DNA of 35,483 bases from Mycobacterium sp. Its GTDB lineage: Bacteria > Actinomycetota > Actinomycetes > Mycobacteriales > Mycobacteriaceae. Position 1 is the first letter of the stretch. Each line of letters opens with the position of its first letter. The notes beneath the pieces are model-generated. The model did no database searches, was not told where the DNA came from, and was given only the letters and a program-made list of their open reading frames with translations. This document shows, piece by piece, positions 1 through 8,856 of the stretch. The DNA lies in contig JAOPVX010000010.1 in NCBI GenBank assembly GCA_025965975.1, positions 1-35,483 of the forward strand, read 5' to 3'. The translations under genes were made by a program, and so were the position numbers.

Positions 1-190
1 GGGCGAGCCCGACCCACCAGTTCGCGTCGGTGCCGAAGTACAGATCCACCGGGTTTCTGCTTGCGCCTTTGTCCCGTTCCCGCACAAGTCCTGGGGCGAA
101 GCCGGCGACGGTAAGGACGACACCGTAAATCGCCAACAGCGCGCCGATGACGTTGCGGATGTCGAACAAATGGGAAAGCTTGCTGGTCAT
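1..190 (-). CDS. Small membrane protein, partial (continues beyond the left edge)
   Basis: This leftward reading frame opens with ATG at 190 and runs off the edge of the window, so only about 63 residues are visible. The start is preceded by an AGGAG Shine-Dalgarno element. The visible part reads MTSKLSHLFDIRNVIGALLA, followed by a hydrophobic stretch (roughly residues 14-33) that looks like one membrane helix, then a polar loop and the start of a second hydrophobic part (WWVGLA). It follows the sodium:solute symporter by 18 nt on the same strand, so the two are probably co-transcribed and may act together at the membrane. I do not recognise a characterised function; a symporter accessory subunit is only an inference from position. 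Confidence 0.75.
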   Translation of the reverse strand, partial: MTSKLSHLFDIRNVIGALLAIYGVVLTVAGFAPGLVRERDKGASRNPVDLYFGTDANWWVGLA

Positions 191-208
191 GGTTGCTCCT
201 AACAGCGG

Positions 209-1933
209 TCAATGGAAGGCGACGTTGAGGATGATGGTGAGGGTGAGCGCAACGGCGGCGAGCGGAACCGGCCTGTAGTACCAGGCCTTTCCGGCGCTTT
301 CGGGGTCACCGAAAACTTCCCTCGGTGTCTCCGAGTACACCAATCCCGCCAGTTCGGTCACCGGCTTTGGGGTGGTCACCATGGTGACCGCCACGCTGAC
401 GACGATGTCGATGACGAACGCGGCCGAGGCCGCAACGAACGGCATGCCCTGGCCGGGAAGGTTGATCACTCCGACCTCGGAGAGGATGAAAACGAAAACA
501 GCAGAAAGGGTTCCGGCGACCAGACCGGCCCAGCCAGCGGTTGAGGTCATTCGCTTCCAGAACATGCCGAGGATAAACGTGGCGAACAATGGTGCGTTGA
601 AGAAGCCGAACAGCGTCTGCAGATAGTCCATCAGGTTGGAGTAACCGGCGGCGATCAGCGCGGTGAAGATCGCCAGTATCGCCGCGGCGACCGTCGCGAT
701 CCGGCCGACCACGATGTAGTAGTGGTCGGGGCGATCCTTTACCACGTAGTCCTGCCAGATGTCGTAGCTGAACACGGTGTTGAACGCAGAGATGTTGGCC
801 GCCATGCCCGCCATGAAGGAGGCCAGCAGACCCGCGACGGCGACACCAAGCAGGCCATTGGGCAGGATGTCGCGGATCATCAACAACATCGCGTCGTTGT
901 ACGTGACGTCGCCTTTGCCAGTCGATTTCAAGCGGATCATGTCACCGATCGCGGCGGCGGCGATCATGCCGGGCACGATGATGACAAACGGAATGAACAT
1001 CTTCGGAAACGCCGCGATGATCGGGGAGCGGCGGGCCGCCGACATTGAATTGGAGGCCATCGCGCGCTGGACTTCGACGAAGTTGGTCGTCCAATACCCA
1101 AAGGACAGCACGAACCCGAGACCGAACACGATCCCGATCACCGACCACACCGGGCTGTCGAACCCGCTGAGTGCCTGACCCGGCCACGTGGTCAATTGAT
1201 CATGCACGGACGCGGTCACCTTCCCACCGGACGTGGTGTCGATCACCTTGTCCTTCAGGCCGTTCCAGCCGCCCACCCTGATGAGCCCGAACACCGTCAG
1301 CGGGACCAGCGCCGCGAGGATCACAAAGAACTGGAGCACCTCGTTGTAGATCGCGGCCGAGAGTCCGCCGAGCGTGATGTAGCTGAGCACGACCGCCGCC
1401 GCGACGATCAGCGATAGCCAACGCGGCCAGCCGACCAATGCATTGATCACCGTCGCCAGCAGGAACAGGTTGACACCGGCGATGAGGATCTGGGCAAACG
1501 CAAAGCTGATCGCATTCACCAGGTGCGCTCCGGGGCCAAAGCGTCGACGCATGAACTCGGGAACGCTGCGCACCTTGGAGCCGTAGTAGAACGGCATCAT
1601 CACCACGCCGAGGAACAGCATGGCCGGTACGGCGCCGATCCAGTAGTAGTGCATGGTCGAAAGTCCGACCTCGGCACCATTTGCCGACATGCCCATGATC
1701 TCGATGGCGCCGAGATTCGCCGAAATGAACGCCAGCCCGGTCACCCATGCGGGCAGCCGACGGCCGGACAGAAAGAAGTCAAGGCTGGTCGAGATTTGGC
1801 TTCGGGCGATGAAGCCGATGCCGAGGACGAAGACGAAGTAGATCGCGACGAGTACGTAATCGAGCCAGCCCAGGTTGAGCCGCAGCACGTTCTCTGCCGC
1901 CAGTGTGGTGGTCGTGGTCATCAACTCCTTCAT
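209..1933 (-). CDS. Sodium:solute symporter (SSS family), probable galactose/sugar transporter
   Basis: A 574-residue polytopic membrane protein with the length and pattern of the SSS family (about 13-14 helices). Early motifs typical of SSS proteins are the FLSGRRLPAW segment near residues 54-63 and the NLGAIEIMG segment near 73-81. The family couples Na+ entry to uptake of sugars, amino acids or acids. It diverges from a DeoR regulator that heads a galT-galK operon, so galactose or a galactoside is the most likely substrate; this is inferred from context. Two starts are possible: ATG at 1933, or ATG at 1921, which has AAGGAG only 3 nt upstream and begins with a threonine run. The 102-bp gap to the regulator holds repeats that look like shared operators. 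Confidence 0.9.
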   Translation of the reverse strand: MKELMTTTTTLAAENVLRLNLGWLDYVLVAIYFVFVLGIGFIARSQISTSLDFFLSGRRLPAWVTGLAFISANLGAIEIMGMSANGAEVGLSTMHYYWIGAVPAMLFLGVVMMPFYYGSKVRSVPEFMRRRFGPGAHLVNAISFAFAQILIAGVNLFLLATVINALVGWPRWLSLIVAAAVVLSYITLGGLSAAIYNEVLQFFVILAALVPLTVFGLIRVGGWNGLKDKVIDTTSGGKVTASVHDQLTTWPGQALSGFDSPVWSVIGIVFGLGFVLSFGYWTTNFVEVQRAMASNSMSAARRSPIIAAFPKMFIPFVIIVPGMIAAAAIGDMIRLKSTGKGDVTYNDAMLLMIRDILPNGLLGVAVAGLLASFMAGMAANISAFNTVFSYDIWQDYVVKDRPDHYYIVVGRIATVAAAILAIFTALIAAGYSNLMDYLQTLFGFFNAPLFATFILGMFWKRMTSTAGWAGLVAGTLSAVFVFILSEVGVINLPGQGMPFVAASAAFVIDIVVSVAVTMVTTPKPVTELAGLVYSETPREVFGDPESAGKAWYYRPVPLAAVALTLTIILNVAFH

Positions 1934-1951
1934 CGGGAGCTAGCACATGTT

Positions 1952-2018
1952 CCAACAGAATCCACCAGAAACTAACAGCATCAGGCCCAAAATTCGGTGA
2001 AACAGGTGAAGTCTGTTT
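1952..2018. promoter_or_regulatory. Candidate DeoR operator cluster between the symporter and the galactose operon
   Basis: Three tandem 10-bp units sit end to end: CCAACAGAAT (1952-1961), CCACCAGAAA (1962-1971) and CTAACAGCAT (1972-1981). A perfect inverted repeat follows, AAACAG at 2000-2005 and CTGTTT at 2013-2018 with a 7-bp spacer. The shared core is AACAG. Repeats phased by one helical turn are typical of DeoR-family operators, so this is probably where the adjacent regulator binds to control both divergent units. Confidence 0.6.
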
Positions 2019-2024
2019 GATAAT
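2019..2024 (+). promoter_or_regulatory. Candidate -10 box (GATAAT) for the deoR-galT-galK operon
   Basis: GATAAT differs from the SigA -10 consensus at one base and directly abuts the AAACAG/CTGTTT inverted repeat. It lies 10 nt upstream of the regulator's ATG, so the transcript would have a very short leader. A repressor bound at the inverted repeat would overlap the polymerase site, which suggests autorepression. No convincing -35 element is visible. Confidence 0.45.
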
Positions 2025-2034
2025 GTGAGTTCTC

Positions 2035-2826
2035 ATGCTCGCAGCTGAACGTCGCCACGCGATCTTGCGGACGTTGAACGCCGGCGGCGCGGTCCGGGTC
2101 GCCGACCTGGCCGCCGAACTCGATGTGTCCGAGATGACGGTCCGTCGCGACCTCGATGCGCTGGATGCACAGAACCTGCTGAGCAAGGTGCACGGCGGCG
2201 CGGTGACTCGCCACAACCGCGGGGAAGAACCGTGGTCGTCGGTGAAGGCCGGTCAGCAGCGCGCCGAGAAGGCGGCGATCGCCGCGGAGGCGGCCGAAAC
2301 CGTCGAGGACGGCATGACGATTGCGATCAGCGCGGGCACGACCACTACCGAACTGGCCCGCCGACTGCGCCAGCGGTCATCGATCACCGTGGTGACGAAC
2401 TCCATCACCGTTTTTGACGTGCTGACCGATCCCGGCGCGGATGCCGCGGACGCGCCGCAGGTGTATCTGTCCGGCGGTGTCCGCACCCCGTCGGATGCGC
2501 TTGTCGGACCGATCGCCGACGCTGCGATCTCATCGTTCCGGGTGGACGCGACGTATCTCGGCGTGCACGGCTTCGATCCGCGCGCCGGCCTGACCACACC
2601 CAATATCGCCGAGGCGCAGACGAATCGGACACTGATCGGGATCGGAGCGCAGTTGACCGTGCTCGCCGATCACACGAAGTACCGCGAAGTGGGGACCAAT
2701 GTGTTCGCTCCGATGCGCATGGTGGACAACCTGATCGTCGACGACGGTCTTGCCGTCGGTGACCGCGGCATCGTCGAGGAGCATGTCGGACGCCTGACCA
2801 TCGCCGTGCCGATGCGACAACCATGA
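2035..2826 (+). CDS. DeoR-family transcriptional regulator of galactose genes
   Basis: 263 residues. The N-terminal DeoR helix-turn-helix (about residues 4-57) contains the classic SEMTVRRDLDAL recognition helix and the KVHGGAV segment just after it. The C-terminal part (about 75-240) is the sugar-phosphate-binding DeoRC domain, with a SAGTTTTELAR motif near 98-108. Family members usually repress sugar operons and are released by phosphorylated sugar intermediates; galactose 1-phosphate would be a reasonable effector here, but that is inference. Its stop overlaps the galT start (ATGA), so the regulator is translated with the enzymes it probably controls. The start at 2035 is supported by the near-consensus -10 just upstream and the homologous N-terminus. 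Confidence 0.92.
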   Translation: MLAAERRHAILRTLNAGGAVRVADLAAELDVSEMTVRRDLDALDAQNLLSKVHGGAVTRHNRGEEPWSSVKAGQQRAEKAAIAAEAAETVEDGMTIAISAGTTTTELARRLRQRSSITVVTNSITVFDVLTDPGADAADAPQVYLSGGVRTPSDALVGPIADAAISSFRVDATYLGVHGFDPRAGLTTPNIAEAQTNRTLIGIGAQLTVLADHTKYREVGTNVFAPMRMVDNLIVDDGLAVGDRGIVEEHVGRLTIAVPMRQP

Positions 2827-3917
2827 ACGGCCCCGCGACCCGGTGGACGCTGGCCGACGGCCGCGACCTGTTGTTGTTCGCGCTGCCAGGGCACACGCCG
2901 GCGCCGGTACCCGACCGGCGGCCGCTGCCTGAGCGGGGAAACCAGCAGTCGCGGGTGCGATTGGACCGCCAGACCGGCCAGTGGGTGATCATCGCGGCGC
3001 TGCGCCAGGACCGCACCTACAAACCGCCGCAGGACCGATGCCCGCTGTGTCCAGGGCCGTCCGGGCTGACCAGTGAGATCCCCGCTCCCGATTACGACGT
3101 CGCGGTCTTCGAGAACCGATTTCCCAGCCTGTCCGCTGCGGTCAGCGCGCCGTTTGACCTGCCCACCGTCAATGGCGCCCTTTTCCTGTCCGCGCCAGGC
3201 CACGGCCGGTGCGAGGTGATCTGCTTCTCCAGCGACCACACCGGGTCGTTCAGCCAGCTCGAACTGCCGCACGCGCGCCTCGTCGTCGACGCATGGCGCC
3301 ACCGCACCGCCGATCTGATGGCGCGTCCTGGCATCGCGCAGGTGTTCTGCTTCGAAAACCGCGGCGAGGAGATCGGCGTGACGTTGACGCATCCGCACGG
3401 CCAGATCTACGGCTATCCGTATCTGCCCCCGCGCGCGGCGCTGATGCTGCGTGAGGCGCGCGCCCATGCCGACCGCACAGGCGGCAATCTGTTCACGGAC
3501 ATCCTCGCCAACGAGGTGGCCGACGGCAGTCGCGTGATCGCCCGGACCAAGTTGTTCACCGCATTCGTTCCGTTCGCGGCGCGGTGGCCGGTCGAGGTGC
3601 ACATCTATCCAAACCGGTTCGTGCACAACCTCGTTGACCTCCGCGACGCGGAACTCGACGGTTTCGCGCAGATCTACCTCGATGTGCTCGGCCGGTTTGA
3701 CCGAATGTATCCGACTGCGCTGCCCTACATCTCGGCGTTGCACCAATACGCCAACACCGGCGAACAGCGCGAAGGCTACTTCCACGTCGAGTTGATGTCT
3801 GTGCGGCGCAGCGCGAGCAAGCTGAAGTTCTTGGCCGGATCCGAATCGGCGATGGACGCGTTCATCAGCGACGTCACCCCGGAAAGCGTGGCGCAGCGGT
3901 TGCGGGAGCTGCGATGA
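2823..3917 (+). CDS. galT: Galactose-1-phosphate uridylyltransferase
   Basis: Transfers UMP from UDP-glucose to galactose 1-phosphate in the Leloir pathway (cytoplasm). The 364-residue length fits the family. Metal-ligand cysteines are visible as CPLC at residues 73-76, the FENRFPS motif at 96-102, and the active-site HPHGQ at 190-194, where His192 is the expected covalent nucleophile. The ATG overlaps the regulator's stop by 4 nt and the TGA overlaps the galK start by 4 nt, so the three are translationally coupled. No galE is present in the window; the epimerase must be encoded elsewhere. Confidence 0.95.
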   Translation: MNGPATRWTLADGRDLLLFALPGHTPAPVPDRRPLPERGNQQSRVRLDRQTGQWVIIAALRQDRTYKPPQDRCPLCPGPSGLTSEIPAPDYDVAVFENRFPSLSAAVSAPFDLPTVNGALFLSAPGHGRCEVICFSSDHTGSFSQLELPHARLVVDAWRHRTADLMARPGIAQVFCFENRGEEIGVTLTHPHGQIYGYPYLPPRAALMLREARAHADRTGGNLFTDILANEVADGSRVIARTKLFTAFVPFAARWPVEVHIYPNRFVHNLVDLRDAELDGFAQIYLDVLGRFDRMYPTALPYISALHQYANTGEQREGYFHVELMSVRRSASKLKFLAGSESAMDAFISDVTPESVAQRLRELR

Positions 3918-5008
3918 CGGCGATCAGATACGCGGCGCCGGGCCGGATCAACCTGATCGGCGAGCACACCGACTACAACCTCGGTTTCGCGCTGCCGATC
4001 GCACTGCCCGAACGCACGGTGGTGACCTATGTGCCCGACGACAGTGCCGAGGTCGCGGTGCGCAGCGACCGGGAGGGCGGCTACGTTCGGATCCCGCTCG
4101 ACACCGCTCCCGGCGACGTGGCGGGCTGGGCCGGGTATGTGGCCGGGGTGATGTGGGCGCTCTGCGCGGCGGGTCAGCGCATCCGGGGTGGGACGATGTC
4201 CATCGCGAGCGACGTCGAGATGGGTTCTGGGGTGGCATCTTCGGCGGCGCTGGAGTGCGCGGTTCTCGGCGCGCTCACGAGCGCCACGGGCCAGCGCGTC
4301 GATCGGATCGAGCTGGCGCGCATCGCGCAGCGGGCCGAGAACGACTATGTCGGTGCGCCCACCGGGTTGATGGACCAACTCGCCGCCCTGTGCGGACAGC
4401 CGCGCAAGGCGTTGATGATCGACTTTCAGGAGCTGACCGTGCGGGCGGTGGGGTTCGACCCGGACGCCTCCGATGTCGCCTTGCTGCTGATCAATTCGCG
4501 TGCCCCGCACCAACATGCGGGCGGGGAGTACGCGTCGCGCCGGGCGGCGTGTGAACGCGCGGCGGTCGACCTGGGGGTGTCGTCACTGCGGGAGGTGCAG
4601 AACCGCGGCGTGGAGGTGCTCGCCGCGGTGGCCGATCCGGTCGATGCGCGTAGGGCCCGCCACATCCTCACCGACAATCAGCGGGTCCTCGATGTCGTCG
4701 CAGTGCTGGAGAAGTCCGACTTCACCGCAGTCGGAGCGCTCTTCAACGCATCGCAGGCGTCCATGCGTGACGACTTCGAGATCACCACCGACCACATCGA
4801 TATGATCGCCGACACCGCCGTGCTGGCGGGCGCACTCGGCGCACGGATGACCGGCGGTGGCTTCGGCGGATGCGTGATCGCATTGGCGCCGGTCGAGAAG
4901 GCCGACCACATCGCCGAGCAGGTACGCAAAGCCGTCGGTAATGCCGGCTATCATCCGCCAACGATCACTCGCACGCGGGCCGGCCAGGGTGCCGCACTAC
5001 TGCGGTAG
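3914..5008 (+). CDS. galK: Galactokinase (GHMP kinase)
   Basis: Phosphorylates galactose with ATP to give galactose 1-phosphate, the substrate of the preceding galT. 364 residues. The galactokinase signature [15 protein letters not shown] lies at residues 10-24, the GHMP ATP-binding loop [10 protein letters not shown] at 103-112, the catalytic region PTGLMDQLA at 149-157 (Asp154), and the C-terminal GHMP motif GGGFGGCV near 317-324. The start overlaps galT by ATGA. The 3' end overlaps the convergent ANTAR gene by 12 bp, leaving no space for an intrinsic terminator. Confidence 0.96.
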   Translation: MTAIRYAAPGRINLIGEHTDYNLGFALPIALPERTVVTYVPDDSAEVAVRSDREGGYVRIPLDTAPGDVAGWAGYVAGVMWALCAAGQRIRGGTMSIASDVEMGSGVASSAALECAVLGALTSATGQRVDRIELARIAQRAENDYVGAPTGLMDQLAALCGQPRKALMIDFQELTVRAVGFDPDASDVALLLINSRAPHQHAGGEYASRRAACERAAVDLGVSSLREVQNRGVEVLAAVADPVDARRARHILTDNQRVLDVVAVLEKSDFTAVGALFNASQASMRDDFEITTDHIDMIADTAVLAGALGARMTGGGFGGCVIALAPVEKADHIAEQVRKAVGNAGYHPPTITRTRAGQGAALLR

Positions 5009-5797
5009 CGGGGCTTCCGACAGCGCGGCCCACATCAAGCCGGCCGCCTCGCGCGTGCGGTCGTCCGGCGTGATCGGCGTTCCGGTGTCGGGCTGTTCGG
5101 CAGGGGCGCCGCTGACGTGCTCGACAAGCGCTACCGCCAACTCCCGCAGCTTGACGTTGAACTCCTGGCTGGCGCGGCGCAGGATTGCCCATGCGCGTTC
5201 CGCGTCGCAGCGGACCAGGCCCATCAGCGCACCCTTGGCCTGTTCGATGGCGCCGCGCGACTGTAGGACCGTGATGATGTCCGCGATGGCCGAGGCGTTC
5301 TCCGCCGCGGTGGTGATCAGCGCCGCAGAGACAAGCTGTTCGTAGTTGATCAGGCTGGCCACCGTCGATGCGCTGGCCGGTTGGCTGAGCGTGCAGCAGA
5401 CGACGACGGTCGCCTCGTCGGCCCAGACACCGGGCACGGCCGCGGCACCATGGACCTGTTCCCAGCTCGACTCGTGTTGCCGTGCGCGGTCGCGCATGGC
5501 CGCCAACGTCAGCTCGGGCCACCGGTCGTCGGTCCACAGGTCGAGGCTCAGCACCGGCACCTGATAGGCAAGCGCATCGGGAAGAGGACCACCGATGCCC
5601 GACAGTTGGGCATCGACGAAATCAGAGCCAACGCCAAGCGCGGCGATTACCGATGGCCCTTCGTCATGGCGCTTGTCGTGGACGGTGATCGCCAGGCCGA
5701 GCGCATTGAGCAGATCCGACTGCATGCGCTCGAGGATGCGGTGCATCAGCGCCATCAGCTGCGGGTGTTGGCGTGGCTGGAAGTGCGGCGGAGACAT
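4997..5797 (-). CDS. GAF-ANTAR domain protein (candidate RNA-binding antiterminator), last gene of the stressosome operon
   Basis: 266 residues from ATG at 5797, two bases after the STAS gene's stop; the frame is open further upstream but that part overlaps the STAS gene. The N-terminal two thirds form a GAF-like sensor domain. The C-terminal about 60 residues match ANTAR, with the [15 protein letters not shown] segment followed by [22 protein letters not shown] proteins bind paired RNA hairpins and prevent termination, usually under control of an attached or partner signalling domain. Its place at the end of a partner-switching operon makes it the likely output or a co-regulated stress effector. 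Sequence supports the domain call strongly; the RNA targets are unknown. Confidence 0.88.
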   Translation of the reverse strand: MSPPHFQPRQHPQLMALMHRILERMQSDLLNALGLAITVHDKRHDEGPSVIAALGVGSDFVDAQLSGIGGPLPDALAYQVPVLSLDLWTDDRWPELTLAAMRDRARQHESSWEQVHGAAAVPGVWADEATVVVCCTLSQPASASTVASLINYEQLVSAALITTAAENASAIADIITVLQSRGAIEQAKGALMGLVRCDAERAWAILRRASQEFNVKLRELAVALVEHVSGAPAEQPDTGTPITPDDRTREAAGLMWAALSEAPLPQ

Positions 5798-5799
5798 GA

Positions 5800-6111
5800 T
5801 CAGGCGCGGGTCGTGACCGTCGCGACGCGGTCGAGGCCGGAGATGCTCAAAAGCGTCATGATCGGCCCCGTCGCGGGCACGATCAGCCCGAGTTTCGTCG
5901 TAGCGGCGACGGCGAACAACGCGCGCACGGCGGCGCTGTCGCAATAGGACACGTCCGACAGGTCGACCGTGATGGCGTCGCTGTCGTCGGCCGCTCGGTT
6001 CAGTACGTCCTGGAACTCGTTGACGTTGGCCAGATCGATGTCGCCGGTCGCTGTGACAACCGGCGGCTGCTCGGCCTCCGCAGCGGAGAGCCCGAACTGG
6101 CTATTGGTCAT
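5800..6111 (-). CDS. STAS-domain anti-sigma factor antagonist (RsbV-like)
   Basis: A 103-residue single-domain STAS protein. The phosphorylatable serine expected for this family lies in SYCDSAAV, Ser59, after the DLSDVS strand. In the partner-switching scheme the unphosphorylated form sequesters an RsbW-type kinase, and phosphorylation releases that kinase. The ATG overlaps the stop of the RsbW-like gene (ATGA at 6108-6111), and the ANTAR gene starts two bases after its stop, so all three are coupled. Its phosphatase is probably the 741-residue RsbU-like protein upstream. Confidence 0.92.
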   Translation of the reverse strand: MTNSQFGLSAAEAEQPPVVTATGDIDLANVNEFQDVLNRAADDSDAITVDLSDVSYCDSAAVRALFAVAATTKLGLIVPATGPIMTLLSISGLDRVATVTTRA

Positions 6112-6530
6112 GGATGCAGCTCCTTGCGCATTTCCACCGTGGTCCCCTGCAGGGATGGCGTGATCGTGACCTGGTCGACGAGGGCGCTCATCAACCTGCT
6201 GCCGTGTCCGCGTCGGCCATGCGCACTTCGCGGCGACGCATGCCAGCGTCCGTTGTCCCTGACCGTCAGCGCAAGACCGGTGTCGGTCGCCCGGGCCGTG
6301 ACCTCGAGTTCGACGTTACCCGTGGCGCCATGGACGGCATGCTCAACGGCGTTGGAGGCGGCCTCTCCTACGGCGAGCAGGACATCGGCGGCGGTGCAGG
6401 GATTGACCGCGGCGGTCGGCAGCCAGGTGCGCAGGTGCGCACGGATGACGGCAAGGCTGGCTGGTATCGCGGGTAGCCGGATCCGCAACGGGGCAGGTCC
6501 GCCCGCGTCGGCGCCGGGAACCCGTGACAC
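6108..6530 (-). CDS. RsbW-like anti-sigma factor / serine kinase (HATPase_c_2)
   Basis: A GHKL-type ATPase of about 140 residues. The N-box reads VGEAASNAVEHAVHG and the ATP lid DNGRWHASPRSAHGRRGHGS, typical of RsbW serine kinases that phosphorylate RsbV-type STAS proteins and hold a partner (usually a sigma factor) when idle. I chose GTG at 6530 because GGAGG lies 5 nt upstream and it gives the normal family length. A TTG at 6617 in the same frame would add 29 atypical residues. With the GTG start there is a 100-bp gap to the preceding phosphatase gene. Its output partner is not visible; no sigma gene lies in the operon. Confidence 0.85.
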   Translation of the reverse strand: MSRVPGADAGGPAPLRIRLPAIPASLAVIRAHLRTWLPTAAVNPCTAADVLLAVGEAASNAVEHAVHGATGNVELEVTARATDTGLALTVRDNGRWHASPRSAHGRRGHGSRLMSALVDQVTITPSLQGTTVEMRKELHP

Positions 6531-6630
6531 CAGCACCTCCGGTTGTCTAGCAGCGGCGACGCCGCCTGAATGTATGCGAAACCCCCCGCATCGCCTGCCT
6601 CTGCTCGACAGCCGCAATGTGCCGTTGTTG

Positions 6631-8856
6631 TCATATCACGCGGACGTGCGGGCCGTCCGACACACGGTCTTTTCCGAATACGAACCGCATACCGACGGTG
6701 GTGCCTTCTGCCGTTCCTTCGAGCTCGACATGGTTGCTCAGCGCCCGCATCAGCAGCAGCCCCCTGCCGCGCGTACCGGGGTCGGCCGGTGGTGTCTTCC
6801 ACGAACCCGAGTCGGCGATCTTGACCGCAACCTGGCGGTCGTCGAGTGTCGCCTCGATGTGCATCGTCCCGGGATCTTGCCCGCGATACCCGTGCTCGAC
6901 ACTGTTGCTGCACGCCTCGTTGACCACCAACACGATGTCTGCGACGAGCGAATCGGGCACACCCGCGCTCCGAAGCCACTCGGCGAGCTCATGTCGGACG
7001 TCGGCCAACCGCGCCGGGATCGCCTCGTTCTCGATGAGAAGCGCGCAACCTGGATGTCGGTAAAGCACGATCGCGACATCGTCGTCGTATCCGACCTTGG
7101 GGGCCAGCTTGTCGAGCATCGCGTCGGCAACCGCGTCGATGGGCAACTCGATGGTCTGCGCCATCACCTCGACGACGCGCGCGATTCCCGCATCGATCGG
7201 TTCGGCACGCCGCTCGACGAGCCCGTCGGTGTAGAGCAACAGGGTCGATCCGGTCGACAGTGCCGCGGCGGCCTGCGGTCGGGGATCGTCTCGGTTCACC
7301 GCGAGCGGCACCGAGCGCGCATCGGTCAACAATCGCGGCCGCGACCCCGGCGTGGCGAGCACAGCGGGGACGTGTCCGGCGCTGCTGTAGGACAGCATCT
7401 GGGACCGGGTGTCGAGGATGGCGACAAATACCGTGGTGCAGAACGCATCTGGAATGAAGGCCGCCACCGCATCGAGCTGTTCGAGCAGGGTCGCAGGCGA
7501 TGCCCCGGTGAGCAGCAGCGCGCGGGCCGAACTGCGGAGCTGACCCATCACCGCCGCAGCGGACAGCCCGCGACCGACACAGTCGCCGACGATGATGCCG
7601 ATGCGGTCGTCGCCGACGGGCAGCACGTCATACCAGTCACCACCGATTTCCAGTGGCGACACCGCGGGCTCGTACCGCACGGCGAAGCCCGCCGGCAATT
7701 CGGTCGGCGCAAGCATCGAACGCTGCAGCGTCAACGACGTGTCACGGGCGAGCTCGAACTGGCGAACATGCTGCATCGCGAGGCTGAGGTGTCCGACGAG
7801 GGCGGTGACGAGCGCCCTGTCCTCCGCGCTGACCCTGCGGGGCTCTGCGAACTCGAGCCACAGAGTGATGTCGCGCAACAGCGTGGCCACGATGCCGGGT
7901 GAGGAGTCGGGGTCGGCGGCCCATCCAATGGGTTCGACCGACAGCGGCAGCAGGGCGCGGGCGTCCTCGAGGGACTGTCGCAGCTGCAGTTCGAGATCGT
8001 GCCATTGCACTGCCTGCGACGTTCCCGCCAGGTGGACGCTCGGGTCGTGCTCGGCGTTCGGCCACATGATCGCCGCGACGCGCCGCACCCCAAGCGTGGT
8101 GCGGCACTCGTCGAGCGCACTCGACAGCACCTCGCCGACGCTCTTGGCCACGGTCACAGCCGTGGCGAGGCGGGCGACCGCCCGCTCCCGTTCTGCCGCC
8201 GCCCGCGCGGCGGTGATATCGCGAATCGTTCCGACGTAGGTGTCCTCGTCGGCGCTGGGCGACGTGACGGCGTTGACGCTCATCGCCACCCAGACCAGGT
8301 GGCCGTCTCGGTGCCGGATCGGCGCCTCCTCCAGCGTGCCCTGCGCGAGCAGCCAGGCCAATCGCTCATTCGACGCCCCATCGCCGGTCATCCACGGGAG
8401 CGGCCACGCGTAGGGCAGACCGTCGGGACCGTAGCCGGTGATGTCGGCGAACGCATCATTGATCTCGATCACCGCCCCGGTGCGGTCCGCGACAAAGAAC
8501 CCCTCCTGCAGCGAATTCACCAGCGCGGTGCGGAACTCGTCCCGGTGGGCGAGATCGTCGGCGCGGGCCCGCTGTTGTTCGTATCGCTTTGTGCCGTCGA
8601 GGAATCCGCGCGTCACCACGTCAAGGGCCGCCAGCGTCTGCAGCAGAAACTGCAGCGCGGCCGCGGTATCGATGCCGGAGTCCGGCCCGTCGACCAGCCG
8701 GGAGTGGTTCTCGACGATCTCCAATATGCTGATCTGTTCCTGCAGGGCCCGGCGTCCGAGCTCATGACCGACGGCCAGGGTGTCCTCGCCCTTGGCCGCC
8801 AGGTAGGCGCGCAGCGAGGCAGCGTACTTGGCGTGGAAATCCGCGGCACCGGTCAT
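6631..8856 (-). CDS. Five-domain PP2C (SpoIIE/RsbU) phosphatase with fused kinase-like ATPase
   Basis: 741 residues. Domains in order: an RsbU N-terminal-like helical domain (about 7-85, with GEDTLAVGHELGRRALQEQ), a PAS domain (about 108-216), a GAF domain (about 226-370), a SpoIIE-type PP2C phosphatase (about 375-590, with metal-binding GGDWYD at 405-410 and GDCVGRG at 424-430), and a C-terminal HATPase_c_2 with N-box VVNEACSNSVEHGY and an RGRGLLLM lid (about 605-730). The RsbU_N domain is the known docking site for RsbT in B. subtilis, and rsbT lies two genes upstream. The protein thus could both dephosphorylate and phosphorylate STAS antagonists. It resembles M. tuberculosis Rv1364c in fusion style but has a GAF and lacks a C-terminal STAS. 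The ATG overlaps the preceding stop (8853-8856). Confidence 0.93.
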   Translation of the reverse strand: MTGAADFHAKYAASLRAYLAAKGEDTLAVGHELGRRALQEQISILEIVENHSRLVDGPDSGIDTAAALQFLLQTLAALDVVTRGFLDGTKRYEQQRARADDLAHRDEFRTALVNSLQEGFFVADRTGAVIEINDAFADITGYGPDGLPYAWPLPWMTGDGASNERLAWLLAQGTLEEAPIRHRDGHLVWVAMSVNAVTSPSADEDTYVGTIRDITAARAAAERERAVARLATAVTVAKSVGEVLSSALDECRTTLGVRRVAAIMWPNAEHDPSVHLAGTSQAVQWHDLELQLRQSLEDARALLPLSVEPIGWAADPDSSPGIVATLLRDITLWLEFAEPRRVSAEDRALVTALVGHLSLAMQHVRQFELARDTSLTLQRSMLAPTELPAGFAVRYEPAVSPLEIGGDWYDVLPVGDDRIGIIVGDCVGRGLSAAAVMGQLRSSARALLLTGASPATLLEQLDAVAAFIPDAFCTTVFVAILDTRSQMLSYSSAGHVPAVLATPGSRPRLLTDARSVPLAVNRDDPRPQAAAALSTGSTLLLYTDGLVERRAEPIDAGIARVVEVMAQTIELPIDAVADAMLDKLAPKVGYDDDVAIVLYRHPGCALLIENEAIPARLADVRHELAEWLRSAGVPDSLVADIVLVVNEACSNSVEHGYRGQDPGTMHIEATLDDRQVAVKIADSGSWKTPPADPGTRGRGLLLMRALSNHVELEGTAEGTTVGMRFVFGKDRVSDGPHVRVI

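Noticed and set aside
2670-3785. A 371-codon minus-strand frame opposite galT
   Set aside because: galT has all active-site motifs; the reverse frame has no recognisable domain.
6531-6617. TTG at 6617 as start of the RsbW-like gene
   Set aside because: The added 29 residues are Arg/Gly-rich with no family match, and a GTG with a strong GGAGG at 6530 gives the normal length. Kept only as an alternative.
6124-7902. A 592-codon plus-strand frame opposite the stressosome kinase/phosphatase genes
   Set aside because: Antisense to RsbW-like and RsbU-like genes that have complete domain motifs; its translation is Arg/His-rich and structureless.
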